Numbered from the stretch's first letter, positions 1-11,960 are shown. The stretch is DNA of 64,000 nt from Trichosporon coremiiforme (GCA_039545355.1 BCJJ01000003.1:1633092-1697091), one strand, 5' to 3'. Notes: a model not told the origin generated them from the sequence alone. Numbers and translations: made by a program.

Positions 1-247
1 CCACCATGAATCGCGCCGATGAGGATCGGGTCGCGGGTAAGTGAGATATACCATTCCAGAACAAGGGGAAAGGGGGTGCCCTTCAGTAGATCCGGTGGGT
101 ATAGGGGCTGCAAGTCCACGAACAGCGTCACCCACTGCGGTCGTCAGTGAAGGCGGTGGCGTGGACGAACGATATGAGTCTGTCGTCAGAAGCGGTCTCG
201 CAACGCGATTAGCTCACGAAGAGGAAGATAAACCAGACAAGGTCTAG
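1..247 (+). CDS. 3' end of an unidentified gene (left-edge partial)
   Basis: Two terminal exons appear to be present. The first reads through to a strong donor (GGTAAGTGAG) near position 35, and an acceptor (CCCTTCAG) lies near 86. Joining them keeps a frame open to a TAG at 245-247, giving a tail of about 65 residues rich in Ser, Val, Glu and Asp with no recognisable domain. An ATG at position 6 lies in this frame but is probably internal; the gene most likely begins outside the window. It is convergent with the kinase gene that ends at 510. No function can be assigned. The alternative is that this is non-coding sequence with a chance splice pair, so confidence is low. Confidence 0.35.
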
Positions 248-509
248 AGGTCGTCCATCAAACCTCCCCATTTTGCTGGAATGTGTTGCGGTGGTAGCAA
301 AGCTTGTACATTCAACATTGTCAGTGCTAGCTTGGATGTCAACATGTTCATATTTGCCTCCGTCGCAGGACATCGTCTCATGTCCTCGTGGGAGCGTTGG
401 GCTAAGCTATCGAGGCAGGTTGTTCCACCCCTTCCGCGACGACGATGCTCGAGTACACTGCAGCCAAGGGGGTGATGCCAGTGTGCAATCATGCTATGCT
501 CTACAATGG

Positions 510-3389
510 CTATTTGCACTCGGCAAGAAGAGCTTCCAAGTCGGCAACAACGTCAGACATTGTAGGGCGTTCAGCGGGATCCTGGTGCCACATTCGCTCG
601 ATGAGGTTTACCGGCTCGGAACCCCAGTGCTTGCGAAGTCCCGTCAAGCTTGGCCGTTTGTGCTTCTGCCCGACGGCTTCGTAAATGTAATGCTCATTGT
701 GACCTTCCCAGGGATATTTCTGCTGTTAGTGACCTCGATGGGCTACTGTCCGTACCTTGTCACCGGCCCAGCCCGACAGCATTTCCCAGTAAACCAACGC
801 CGCTGAGAAAACGTCGACCTTGTAGTCATACCGGGGATTAGGATGCCAGAGCTCCGGAGCTTGCCAGTTCACTGTACCAACAAGACTGCGAATCATGGAT
901 CTAGTCGTATGCTTCACGCGTGCCAGACCGAAATCGCCGACCTTTGCGATACCGCTGCGGCTGATGAGGATGTTCGTGGACTTGCAGTCTCGATGGATGA
1001 TAGCCGGTTTACGCAAATGAAGATACTCGAGTCCCCGTGCGATGTCGAGCATCAGTCGCAACACTCGTTTAAGAGGCGGAGAGGGAACATTGCGGATGTA
1101 GTCGAACAAATCTCCATTTTCGCACAGCTCGCTGATGAGCATGCACGGTACTTGTGATGAGTCTTCAGGTATGCAGATCCCCCGAAAGCGCACGATGTTT
1201 GGATGACTGAACTCGGCCAGAAGCTTAAGCTCTCGGATATCCATTTCGCTCAGCTGATCACGGAACTCAGAGATGGCGACCTTGCGCCCCTTGAGTTTGC
1301 CGACATATACGTCCTTGAAGCCGCCGCTGCCAATCTTTTCGAGCTTCTGGAGATGTTCGGGCTTGATGGTGAAGTCCTCAAGACCAAGCTCTTGCAGATC
1401 CAAGTTGAGATCGATCTCAGGGTTCTTGTCCGCGTCATCGTCAGATCGAGGAGGAGTCGCAGGATCCGTGGCATGGATATGCTCTCGCAAAAGCACAGGT
1501 GTGGCCTGACCATCCCGTACTGTGTCGGTAGCGACCTTCGGCACGATCTTTGGAGGTGAATGACCTCGTATTGTGCTCTGGGAGCTGGTCGTGGAGACGC
1601 GACTCAGCGTTGCCTGCTCTTCATGCCACTCCAGTAGTGCCTTGGCCAACTGCGGCTTCGTGCCTCCCACTTCGAGATTCCTGGATTCGCACATCTTGAC
1701 GAGTTCGTCACGACGGAGCTTCGTCAGGTGGGACAGCGTGGCCGATGACAAGTCCACAGTAGACGTTTCGTATGGCCCACCCTCTTCGGCGTATTCGTCC
1801 ATGAAGTCGTTGTCCTCGGCGAGCCGCATGTCGCCAAAGCTTTTACCCGAACGCGTAGTTCGCCCGCTCGTCGTCGCGCCATCCGTGGGCATCTCGACAT
1901 CCATGACGGCGCCTGCTTTTGCCGAGTGCCGTCGAGTGGACCGATGCGACGAGTGAACGCCTGAAGCTTTCGCAGACGTCTTGGATTGCGGCTTAACAGT
2001 CGGCGGCTCCTTGGAGCATTCAGATTCAACATCCCCTTCCTCAGAGAACCAACTGCTGTCGCTGTTGTTCTCTTCCAGTGCCTTTAATGCACGCCGCTTG
2101 GCGAGACGTTGGTGGCGAGCGCGTCGAGTTGTTGTCTTACTGACTCGCCGTCGGGACGACGCTGCCGCTTCGTGTTCGGTCAGATCAGCATTGTCTTCAT
2201 CGTCTGCGTCGACTTCCGTAGAGGCATTGGATTTCGTGGGCCGCCGATTGCGCGGTCGCAGGCGACGGATTAAAGGAGTAGATCGGACTCCGTCTGGGGC
2301 GTCCTTCGGCTGGGACAACATGCTGCGGATAGGGGCCCGTCGGAGCGGTGTGCTGGGTCCTTCGCCCGCCGAATCTGTTGTGGATGACCGACGAGTAGGC
2401 CTCATGGCCAACGGGCTCAAGACGTTATCCCCAAACCGTGCATGTCGGCCATCCACACGTTGAATGGCCTTGACACGCGCTTTCGTGTTGCGGCCCTTGG
2501 GCTTTCCACTCCTCGAAGACTCTCCCGTCGCGTCGCGTACAATGTACTTAGCACTGCGTAGCGGACGAGGAGTGTCATCAACGTCCATTTCATCATCTCG
2601 GCGTCTGGGCTCTCCTTCCGATGAAGTAGTTCCTAGAGACGTAGGTGTCGAGGTCGATTGACTGCGCGGTCCTCCCAGAGAAAGGGCCTTGGCTGATTTC
2701 GTCGGCACTGCGGTGGAAGCAGACTCAGAATATTGCTTGCGCTACCGTCAGTTGATTCCTCAGCCAGGGCCTCACCAGCTCCAACAGTCCTGTAACAAGG
2801 TCGACCTTACTCTTCTCTCGTACTCGTTCTTCGGCCTCCTCGTCCTCCTCGGACCACATGCCAGCAATATTCCACAGTCGGACAAGCTCATCTTTCCTCA
2901 AACGGTGCAGTGTGTGTGCTGAGGCGACATGTAGAAGGTTCTGATCGTCTGAACTGTCAGGGAGACAAACAGACCCATGTACTCACCCTCGGCGATAAAT
3001 TGCGGGGCTTCATCTTCTGTCTCGATCCAGCTGTCCCCATCTGACGAAGGAGCGGTCTTCTCCGTACGCTTTCGCTTCCGGGGACTGAGCCCACTTTGCC
3101 CGTTCATGGCACGAGCCGGGATTTTCAAAGAGAGTTCTGTCCTGCGGGTCTGCGACCCCGACCTCGGCCGAGCCGTCACGACATGACGAGTAGCAACCCG
3201 CGACAGTCGCTCAGAAGTTTGGTCAGAGTCTGAATCTGCGAACAGGCGGTTTCGCAGCCCAGTGCCTAACTTTCTACGCTTTGGGGGCCGTCTAACAGGC
3301 GTGACAGCGTGCTTGGGACGCATGGGGGAAGAGGTTTTCAGAGGGGATTCGAAGTAGGGGTTGGAGCGGGTTCTGGCGGTCGTGAACAT
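510..3389 (-). CDS. SAP-domain tyrosine-kinase-like (TKL) protein kinase, atypical lysine
   Basis: I read four exons (2987-3389, 2776-2918, 756-2741, 510-719) separated by introns of 68, 34 and 36 nt, giving about 913 residues. A basic, Ser-rich N-terminus precedes a SAP-like helix-turn-helix near residues 137-182 (LRKDELVRLW...KSKVDLVTGLLEL) and a second, clearer SAP motif near 515-560. A kinase domain of TKL type follows (about 648-910): glycine loop GSGGFKDVYVG, catalytic loop HRDCKSTN, DFG as GDFGLARV, and APE as QAPELW. The beta-3 motif reads VAIS instead of VAIK, whereas the glycine loop carries a lysine as in WNK kinases. SAP domains usually bind DNA or RNA, so a nuclear or chromatin-linked role is inferred. 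The last exon (YPWEGHNEHY onward) completes the C-lobe. It diverges from the TFIP11-like gene across a 394-bp promoter. The substrate is unknown. Confidence 0.85.
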
Positions 3390-3783
3390 GCTGGTTCGGT
3401 GTGGAATATTCAGATGCTGTAGGAGTGGAGGTGGTTCGGTATGGTGTCAGAGGGGTGATTGAACACGCTACACTATCGCAGTAGCGCTCGCAGAGTTCAG
3501 TCGTACGGTAAGAGGCACTTGGAGGGTCTTTACCACATAATGTGCGGGTGCGATGGGAGAGGTGTTGTTGATCTCACTCCCCACCGACGTTCTCGGCAGG
3601 TAGCTAGGTACGTAGCCCCCTGTAGATCACAACAGGAAGTCGAGGTCACGTGAGACTAATCGAAGCGCGGGCCTATCTCATGTTTATCTGGGCTAAGGGC
3701 AACTTGACTTCTGGGTTCGCCACCCTCTCCTAAGTCAACGATTCTGCATCGAAGTCCTGGCTTACAACGACACGGTACCATTG
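3390..3783. promoter_or_regulatory. Divergent promoter of the SAP kinase and TFIP11-like genes; CACGTG box
   Basis: This 394-bp gap separates two divergently transcribed start codons and holds no plausible coding sequence. A CACGTG palindrome (3647-3652) lies about 130 bp upstream of the TFIP11 start. In fungi this core is bound by bHLH factors such as Cbf1- or Pho4-like proteins; its use here is inferred only. Confidence 0.4.
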
Positions 3784-6656
3784 ATGACTCGACGCAAGCA
3801 AAATATCCTTTCCGACGGCTCCGATTCAGGAAGCGAGGGCGACAGCGGATTGAACAGCGATTACGACTCGCAAGAGGATGAAGACTCTCGCGCTGAGCGG
3901 CGTCTGTTTGAGCGACGACAACGTAAACGGCCTCGGACGGGCCGGAGCGGGAAGGAAGCAGCCTGGGAAGGGATATTCGGGTCTGATGGCGGTGGACTGG
4001 ACAGGCGAGCAGGGGGAAGATTAGGGAGTAGACAGAGAGGAGGTGTTGGTTCGCGAAGCGATTGGACCAAGTGAGTCCCCTCTTTCTGGCTCTGACTGAC
4101 GCATGGAGAGCCCCGGCTTTCGTCAGTGGTTCAAACATAGAACAGCCTCGCCCCCCCAACGATACCAACAGCTCCAATGAAGGTGACAAAAAAGCAGTCG
4201 CTGCTCGCTTGAGCGACGACGAGGATGTCGCCAGCGACCGCGCGGATACCTCCGATGACTCCGACGACAGCTCGCGCCCCCCTTCTCCACGTGTCCGGGC
4301 TCCTGAAGGCCAGGACGGTTATGACGATGAAGATGCGCCGAGAGGGATGGGATTTGCCGGGATGAGAGCACTTAATGCCAAGCTGCGATCAGAGGGCTCG
4401 CTGACGGGCAATCCGGAGCCAGAGAAGGCGGCTGAAGATGGCCCATCAGCGTTCGGACGACGGGCAGCCGCGTTCCGTGACAGTGTGTCTCATCTGGCTG
4501 GACCCGGGACATCCAACTTCCAGCCCAGCCGTTCGTCTACGCCTACTCCAGCTGTTTCGAAGCCGGCAGACTTGTCCAAAGCAGACAAAGCTCACTTGAG
4601 CAAGGTCTCTGGGTCTTTCGGTGCCAACATGCTCCGCAAGTTTGGATGGACACCGGGAAAGGGCTTGGGAGTAGGGGAAGATGGCCGGGCAGTACCAATC
4701 GCCGTCGGAATGCTCAACCGGGGCGAGGGTATCAAATCCGGAATTCGTACCGAAGACAGCAAGCGCGAAGCACGACGAAAAGGCGACATTGTGGAAGATG
4801 TCGAGGGCTCCGAGCGGAACGGGCCCAAAGCGAAAGGCAGCAGACAGCCTGCTTCGGACGGCTGGAAGAGGCACAAGCAGGTCAAGGTCAAGGTCGAACA
4901 CAAGACGTACGAACAACTCATCGAGGAGGACGATACAACGCGGGCAGGAGTCGGCATTGTCCTTGATGCAAGGGGAGGAGATCTGAAGGCGGTGGAATCG
5001 TTGTCGGAATTATCGATCTCCGGGTGGACGCCGTCATCGGATGCCGGTCAGCTCCCCGAGCTGCGCCATAATCTTCGACTCATCCTCGACATCTCGAAAA
5101 GCGATGTTGGGAACCTAATCCGGGAGGGCAAGTCTGTCAATGAACGTAGACGGTGGGCGATCAGAGAGGAAGAGCGGTCGCGTGCCAGATGCGATGGTGC
5201 GGACGAGAAGCTGCGACGTCTGTCCCAAGTGCGTGGCTTGGTCTCTGAAATCGACGCCATCAGCAACGAAATGGCGAAGTCAGGCACCTCATCACTCGAA
5301 CTCCTTGCGCCGTCGTTCGACCGCTTACTCCTCGACCTCAAGGACGAATACACGCTTCTCTCTCTGGACGACGTCGTTGTGGGGGCAATTGATTTGGTCT
5401 TGAAACCCTCCTTCGGGACATGGGAGCCCTTCGACGTGTCATCGGATGCGCTTCTATCGATACTGAAGCCTTGGCGCAAAGCGTTCAACCTGACGACCAT
5501 GGACCCGTCGCTCTCATCAGCGGCGAAACGAGAAATGACGGCCTGGGAAAGCCTGCTCTGGCATCGTTGGCTACCGAAAGTGCGCTCCACAATCAACAAC
5601 GAGTGGTCACCAAGCGATGCGTGGCCAGCGGTGCATCTTGTGGAGTCGTGGGAGCCCCTGCTACCGGACTTCATCCGTGATAATGTCATGAGTCAACTGG
5701 TTTTGCCCAAGGTTATGACAGCGGTCGAGTCTTGGACGGGCCGCGAGAAGAATGGAGTCTCTTTGGCGTCCATCGTCTTCCCTTGGCTCCCGCTACTGGG
5801 AGATCGTCACGGAGAAGTTCTTGAGGAGAGTAAGCGTCGCATCCGGTCGCTTCTACGACGGTGGAAGCCCAACGACGGTGTTCCACCGGAGTTGCTCCGA
5901 TGGAGGAACGATATTTTCTCGGCACGTGAATGGGATACGCTTATAGGCGAGCATGTCCTTGGCAAGCTGGGAACTGTTCTGAGGGATCTTGTCATCAATC
6001 CTCGCGACCAAGACATGGCGCCCATCGTTGATGATGTGATGCCCTGGCATTCGCTCATTCGCGCTTCAAACTTCACCCGCCTCTTTGAGCTGGAGTTCTT
6101 CCCCAAGTGGCTCAACGTTCTATACTTGTGGCTCGTGCATCCTAGTTACAATGGAGAAGAGGTAGCCCAGTGGTTCGAGCTGTGGAAGAGTCTTTTCCCC
6201 GCCGAAATACTTGGCCACAAGGCGATCGCCCACGGTTTCGACACAGGTGTACAGCTGATGGGGGCGGCGCTGGCCCTTGGTCCGTCATCATCGCAGGAGC
6301 TGCAGCGACCTTCATACAGCCCCTTATCACGCTCAACGGCCAAATCGTCATTGGGCACGCCCAAGGCGTCTTCCACACCAGCACCACACGCGGTGGCCAT
6401 CGGCCGCAATGAGATCACCTTCCGCAACGTCGCAGAAGACTTCATCGCCAGCCGGGATTTGCTTATGGTACCACTTGGGAAATCGCACTCCACCACTGGC
6501 AAGCCTCTCTTCCGCGTTGGCAAGACTATCGATGGAAAAGGCGGTGTCACCATTTACGTTGGCGAGGATGCTGTATTCGCCCAGGGCGACAACAACAGCT
6601 TCCATGCTGCGACGCTGGACGAAGTTGTCCAACGGGCTGGTGGAGGTGGTCTGTGA
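3784..6656 (+). CDS. G-patch spliceosome-disassembly factor, Tfip11/Ntr1/Spp382 family
   Basis: Two exons (3784-4070 and 4127-6656) are joined across a 56-nt GTGAGT...CAG intron, giving 938 residues. The first exon is an acidic/basic low-complexity N-terminus (TIP_N type). A G-patch lies near residues 255-300 (MLRKFGWTPGKGLG...), and a long GCFC-type alpha-helical region with many conserved Trp residues (WESLLWHRWLPKVR, PWLPLLGDRHGEV, MPWHSLI) covers roughly 410-780. This architecture is diagnostic for Tfip11/Ntr1, the G-patch activator of the DEAH helicase Prp43/DHX15 that dismantles the post-splicing intron-lariat spliceosome in the nucleus. The start chosen is the ATG at 3784, which precedes an acidic leader typical of the family. 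It lies head to head with the SAP kinase and just upstream of DRG1. Confidence 0.92.
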
Positions 6657-6836
6657 TGAAATGGTGACGTGTAATATGCAAATCTTATCAACGATCATCG
6701 CTTGCGCCTTCATATTCACGGTCCAGTACTCGGCACAGATGATGACATACTGTCCGCTCAGATATCGTCGCGGCGGCCTTTGAGACCTTATACTTAATCA
6801 GCCTCGGGCAGCGCGACACACTAGCCAACCGACACC

Positions 6837-8432
6837 ATGGGCATTCTACAGAAAATTGAGGACATTGAGAGTGCGTCAAGGACTGCTATTTCAAGCTCAC
6901 CTATGACTGAAACGCTAACGACTAACAGAGGAGATGTCGAGGAGTGAGTCCGTCAGACTGCCAATTGACCAACGTGCTCCCGCTAACCATGTCAGCGCAG
7001 AAGAAGTGCGTGTTGATTTATATGGAAGATGGAACTGTTAAAGCTTACCTATACCCTCGACTCTTGACAGCAAAGGTAAGGGCCGAAGTTGAGATCGTCG
7101 AGGTCTAGTGGCTGATCAATAGCGACCGAGTACCACCTGGGTTTGCTGAAGGTACGCGATCCTTCAATTGCTAATGTGTGTAAACTGATGCGGATCACAT
7201 ATGCAGGCCAAACGTGAGTGTTACGGATGAACTGAAGCTGACCGTACAGTGGCTAAATACCGTGCGCAATTACTCGAACCTGAACGCAAGTCCGGAAAGC
7301 CCGGAGAGGGCTTCGATGTGATGAAATCTGGAGGTGGGTCCTGATCGTTTCAGAGGCTTACACTGGTACCAGACGCCCGAGTGTGCTTGATTGGATTCCC
7401 TTCAGTTGGAAAATCTACCCTTCTGTCTAAGGCGACCAAAACGGAGTCAGCTGTTGGCGCGTACGAATTCACAACCCTCACGGTTTGTATAGCTTCAACC
7501 TACCCGTATGGGATGCTGATTGCAGGCAATTCCTGGTGTTCTGGAGTATGAAGGGGCAAGGATTCAGCTCCTTGACCTCCCTGGAATCGTTCAGGATGCG
7601 GCCAAGGGCCGAGGACGCGGACGACAGGTGGTGTCTGTAGCGCGGACGGCCGACCTTATCCTCATTATGAGTAAGTGCACTGGCATAGAGAAGACGGACT
7701 TCGTTTGGGAACTGATGGAAACTCTCACAGTTGACGCAACAAAATCGGATGAGCAGAAGGCGCAATTGGAGTTGGAATTGGAGGCCGTCGGAATTCGCCT
7801 GAACGGCCATGCTCCCGACATCGTTTTTAAGCAGAAGGCGGCTGGAGGCATCACCATTACTTGCACGGTCAAGCTCACGAAGACTGACGAGCGTACCATT
7901 CGGTCGGTGCTGCAGTCGTATCGCATCCACAACTGCGACGTCATGGTCCGAGAGGACGTCACTATCGATGAGTTCATCGATGTACTTCTTGGGACCCGCA
8001 AGTACATTCCCCCCCTGACCGTGATCAACAAAGTGGATGCTGTGTCAATGGAGACCGTGGACCGCATGGCCCGGTCAGGCAACGGCAAGACTGTGATGAT
8101 CAGCTGTGAAATGGATCTGGGTCTTGACTGGCTCTTGGAAGCCATCTGGAAAGAGCTAGGCCTTGTGAAGTAGGTCCAGTCTCATCTTAAACTGACTTCC
8201 TAGAGTCTACACGAAAAGGCGTGGGGAGCAGCCTGATCTGTCAGACCCAATCTGCCTGCGTCAAGGTGCAACGATCGAGACTGTCTGTCATGGAATCCAT
8301 AGGAGCCTGGCATCACACTTCAAGTACGCTCTTGTATGGGGCAAGTCGTCGAAGTTCAACCCTCAGCCGCAGAAAGTTGGCCTCACCCACCTGGTTCAGG
8401 ACGAGGACGTCGTGAGCATCTTCACCAAGTAA
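6837..8432 (+). CDS. RBG1: Developmentally regulated GTP-binding protein 1 (Drg1/Rbg1)
   Basis: I read eleven exons: 6837-6870, 6929-6943, 6996-7005, 7071-7075, 7123-7151, 7207-7213, 7250-7333, 7373-7482, 7526-7670, 7731-8169 and 8204-8432. They total 1107 nt, or 368 residues, which is the size of animal DRG1. The joined N-terminus reads [20 protein letters not shown] and continues [20 protein letters not shown], the invariant family start. G1 is [12 protein letters not shown], switch/G3 is [19 protein letters not shown], and the NKxD motif is NKVD. A C-terminal TGS domain ends in [32 protein letters not shown]. The protein is a cytosolic GTPase that, with a DFRP1/Tma46 partner, acts on translating ribosomes. 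Exons 2-6 are extremely small, which is the oddity here. The identification is very secure; the microexon joins rest on conserved protein sequence plus GT/AG borders. Confidence 0.95.
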
Positions 8433-8578
8433 AAGGATGAATAGTCCATATCCATGTATCATATGACAAGAGGCGACGAGGAAGCAGCAGAAATCGATTA
8501 CATGCAGATACGTAACAACAAGGCGTGGAATAAATCAAGTAGTAAAAGTCATGACAAGGTCGAGGCAGTGGTGAGAAA

Positions 8579-11293
8579 TCAGAACTTGAGGCCGAGTTGG
8601 CTTCGAATTGCTTCCACGCGAGAGTCGACTTGAGCGAACCACTCTATAGCACCAGAGGCCCGGCGAGCTGCTTCCTCGTTCTCACGGACGATCTCTGTCC
8701 TGGATTCCAGAGCACCCCGGAAACGTTCTCGGAGGTCCCAGGCTGCGAGACGCATTACCTTCCGGACCTCACGGCCGATGCGTTGCGCCTCCGCCTGGTG
8801 GAAGGGTGTCTCATCCCCTTCGTCCGCAGCGCCGGCAAGCAAACTTGCGCGAAGGTGACGCCCGACGTTGCGAGGGATGGAACGGGGAAGCTCATAGACA
8901 ACATAGGCAACGGCCCCAACAACAAGAACGCCGAGAGCAGGACCAGCCCACTTGCGCACAACAGGGCTTGATGCCAGCTCCGAAAGGTGGATGGCGCTCT
9001 CGAAGATTGTCCGGATGGCCATGGTCTTCCCTCCAGCCATCGAGAAAGCACCAATTGCCACTGATGCGGCCCCGAGACCCGACATTTCTGAGGGCACCGA
9101 GGCAGGGATGAGGCTCTTAATGGATGATGCCTTCTCTTTGTCGGTGGGGACATCGTCCCCAAGGAACAGGTGGAATTGCAGATCGAAGATGTCGGACACT
9201 GATACCTCCTTGAGAACGATGTTGTCGGCCAAGTTGAGGCCGACGTTCGTCATTCCTGAGGTCCGGCGGCCAGTCCCGTGGTTAAAAAACATTGCGTTCG
9301 CGTTGAAAACGCGCTTCGAGCGCTCAACGTCGACAGGAAGATGCTTATCACCAATGGCACCGACCTCTTTCACGGCGTCGGTGGTCAGAGAACGAGACGC
9401 GTTTTCGGCCTCGCGAACTGCTTTGTCGATGGAAGAAAGCAGCGCACGGCGGACCTCAAACGCGTAGTCCCACGCGCCAAGAAGACCTGGATAGCGGGGC
9501 ATCTCAACATCCTCGGGTGCCTCTCCACGGCCCACGCGGTCGAGGGCCTGGCGAAGCGAAGATTCAGCGGCGGTGATGGCACGGGTCGTGGCAGATTCCT
9601 CCTCCCGAACGAGGCCATCTTCCAGGTCATCCTTCCCTTGACGCATCGAATCGAGTTCAGGCTTGACACGTTCCACGATCTGGAGGGCAGCGTCTCGCTC
9701 CTTGACAGCGACAAGCGTGTTGGCGGATCCCAGCAGCTCCACATCGGCAAGCAGGTGCGTGATGTAGTTCTGCGCAGGGCCGAGCTTCGACTTTGCACGG
9801 TTAACGAGAACGAAGGAGCGCAGCGACTGCTCCAGCTGGGAGAAGGTTTCGTCAAGCTCGTCAGTTCCTTCGTCATCTTCGCTGAATCCAAAAGCAGCGG
9901 AAGCCGAGTCGACGAAATGGACCAGGTCATCGGCGTCGGCATATGTTTCGGGGCTTAACTGCTTGAGCTGATCCATCACCGCCTTGCGGCAACGCTCCTT
10001 GTCCTTGATTTGGTCAAAGCGATTTACGACGATGAAGAGGTGCGCCTTCTCTTGACCCGCCTGCCAGATGAACTCCTTGGCAGATAGGGTAAAGTGGTTC
10101 GCGGCCGACACAACGAAAACGACGACGTCGATCTCCTCTTGCCGAGCAAAGTTGGCCGTTGTTTTGATAGAGTCCCGATTCAAGCCCGGAGCGTCGATGA
10201 GAGAGATATCGACAGTGCCGTTAGGAAGAATCGAAGGAATATCGGTTTCCTTGTTCTTCAGGTACACGCGGAGAGGTGGGGCAGAGGCATCAACGTCCGG
10301 GTCTGTCGCAAGGCTCTCAAGCTCAGCAATGGCAGCGACGGAGAAAGTCGATGGGTCATTGACGTCGTAGGTCTCTTGATCCAGAATATGGACCTCCTCT
10401 CTTCCGCCGTTCTCATCGGCACTAACGATCTCGACGAAGCGGGTAGTCAGAGGCTGCTGGTCGGTGGGCATGACCTCTGCCCGACGGAGAAGAGCATTGA
10501 CAAGGGTCGACTTGCCAGCGTTCAGATCGCCTGTGACTAGCACACGAGAGTGAGCGTCGTTGACACGGGCATGAAGTAAGCTGAGGTGCCTCAGCGCTGC
10601 GGATAGGCGGTTGTCCAGAAGGGCCGAGATCGACGATCGTTCCAGCCGCGTAATCAGCGACTGAGCGTGTCGAGTAGCACCGAGGTTCAAATCGAGGCTG
10701 AGAATGGAGAAGTCGTCGTTGGGTTCAGCGACGCTGCTCTCAGGCTCCTCTGAAAGTTCAGGAAGGGAAGTGTCGTTAGACTCTGCGTCGGCCGAATTGC
10801 TGCTGGAGCTGATGTACGACACCGACCGTGTGAGCTGCTGACGCGTGTTCGGACGCGCAGTAACAATGACCTCAGAGGAAGCCTGGGGCTCGTCCACGAA
10901 AGTCATGGTTCGACGTCCAATGCCAGGTCGCCCTAATCGTATTAGCGCTCGGTATTCAGAAGAGGCTGGGTCATCTGAGTTCGTACCTCTGAGGTTTAAA
11001 GGCGCAGCCGCTGAAGAAAAATGGGGGTACCGAATCTGCCAGGAGTCACCGTTGAAGTTCTTAAGATCGGCGACGAGATGAGTGGTGGAGTCGATAGCTG
11101 TCGACAGCCTGGGGATCGTAAGCTACGGACTGCCGTAAAAGGAGCCGCGGACTCACTGGTTCTGTTTCGTCTCATAATCCCGGAGGGCTGCATTTCCAGC
11201 TATGATAGAGTGACTCAAAGCAGAGTGGTGGCCGATGTGGGACTCCTTCTCCACGAAAGGAGAGTCCGGCGCCTGGGCGCGGTAAGGCTGCAT
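8579..11293 (-). CDS. FZO1: Mitofusin Fzo1, mitochondrial outer-membrane dynamin-like GTPase
   Basis: Three exons (11157-11293, 10987-11108, 8579-10932) give about 870 residues. The N-terminal exons carry the family sequence ending LSTAIDSTTHLVADLKNFN, and the start ATG is preceded by an ACC context. The GTPase domain (about 210-420) has G1 GDLNAGKSTLVNALL, then PTDQQPLTTRFVEI, G3 DAPGLN and G4 VNRFDQIKDKE. Heptad-rich segments flank a hydrophobic pair near residues 690-785 (SVAIGAFSMAGG and ALGVLVVGAVAYVVYELP) that fits the two outer-membrane helices of mitofusins. The C-terminal helix ends VEAIRSQLGLKF. The protein tethers and fuses mitochondrial outer membranes. Its stop is 146 bp from the DRG1 stop (convergent), and its promoter is shared with the PACT-domain gene. 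Confidence 0.93.
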
Positions 11294-11960
11294 GGTGGAT
11301 TACGTCGACTCGATGGTGGCAAAATGCTGCTCAGTACGCAACCTCCTTATTGAACCCGAATCAATGTGTTGGAACGGCTGAGAACGGAGACTGGTGGAGA
11401 CGGGGAGGGTGCAATGGAACGAGCGATGCCGAGTCCAGGTCGATGCGAGGAAAGAGAGATGGGCGACGAATGTCGAAAGTGATGTGTGAGATGCGGCAAA
11501 AGAGGGTGGAGAATGGTAAATGGTTAGGATGGTTTGGATAGTACGGGACCAGTCGGAGTGCACGTAGTGCACGGGTAAGGGATAACTTCGCTTCGTCTGC
11601 GCAGCCTACATGGGGTAAGCGCGGGAGCCGTGTCGGGCGTGGGATTCACACCATCACAGCCCTGACCACGGAACCCATCCACACAATGACACATCATTTT
11701 CCACATGGATGGAGTGTCTGCAAAATGCCGCTGTGGCAAATTGCCACGTGCCTACGCGTTTGTTTTGTTTGTGTTAGCGGCTTGTCCCCGTCACGCGTCA
11801 AGCATGGCCGTTCACATGGAGTGATCGAGAGATCGATGGCGGCTTCATGTCCACTCGACTGGGATTCCGTGAACCGCACTCCATCAACCATACACAGAGA
11901 CATTCGCAACATAGCCACGCATTCAGTTCGCCAATAACGTCGCCAACATTGACCGCCGAC
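11294..11960. promoter_or_regulatory. Divergent promoter region of FZO1 and the PACT-domain gene
   Basis: These 667 bp lie between two divergent start codons. Short open frames here have atypical composition and lack homology I recognise. A CACGTG box lies at 11745-11750, and a repeated GTGCAC pair with a 3-nt spacer lies near 11560. Nothing else is evident. Confidence 0.35.

Noticed and set aside
2898..2987. Reading through the first SAP-kinase intron as coding
   Set aside because: The frame stops shortly after the GTGAGT donor, while splicing gives a SAP-like motif in exon 2.
8952..9958. Long plus-strand frames opposite FZO1
   Set aside because: Antisense shadows of the single large FZO1 exon; no splice sites or motifs support them.
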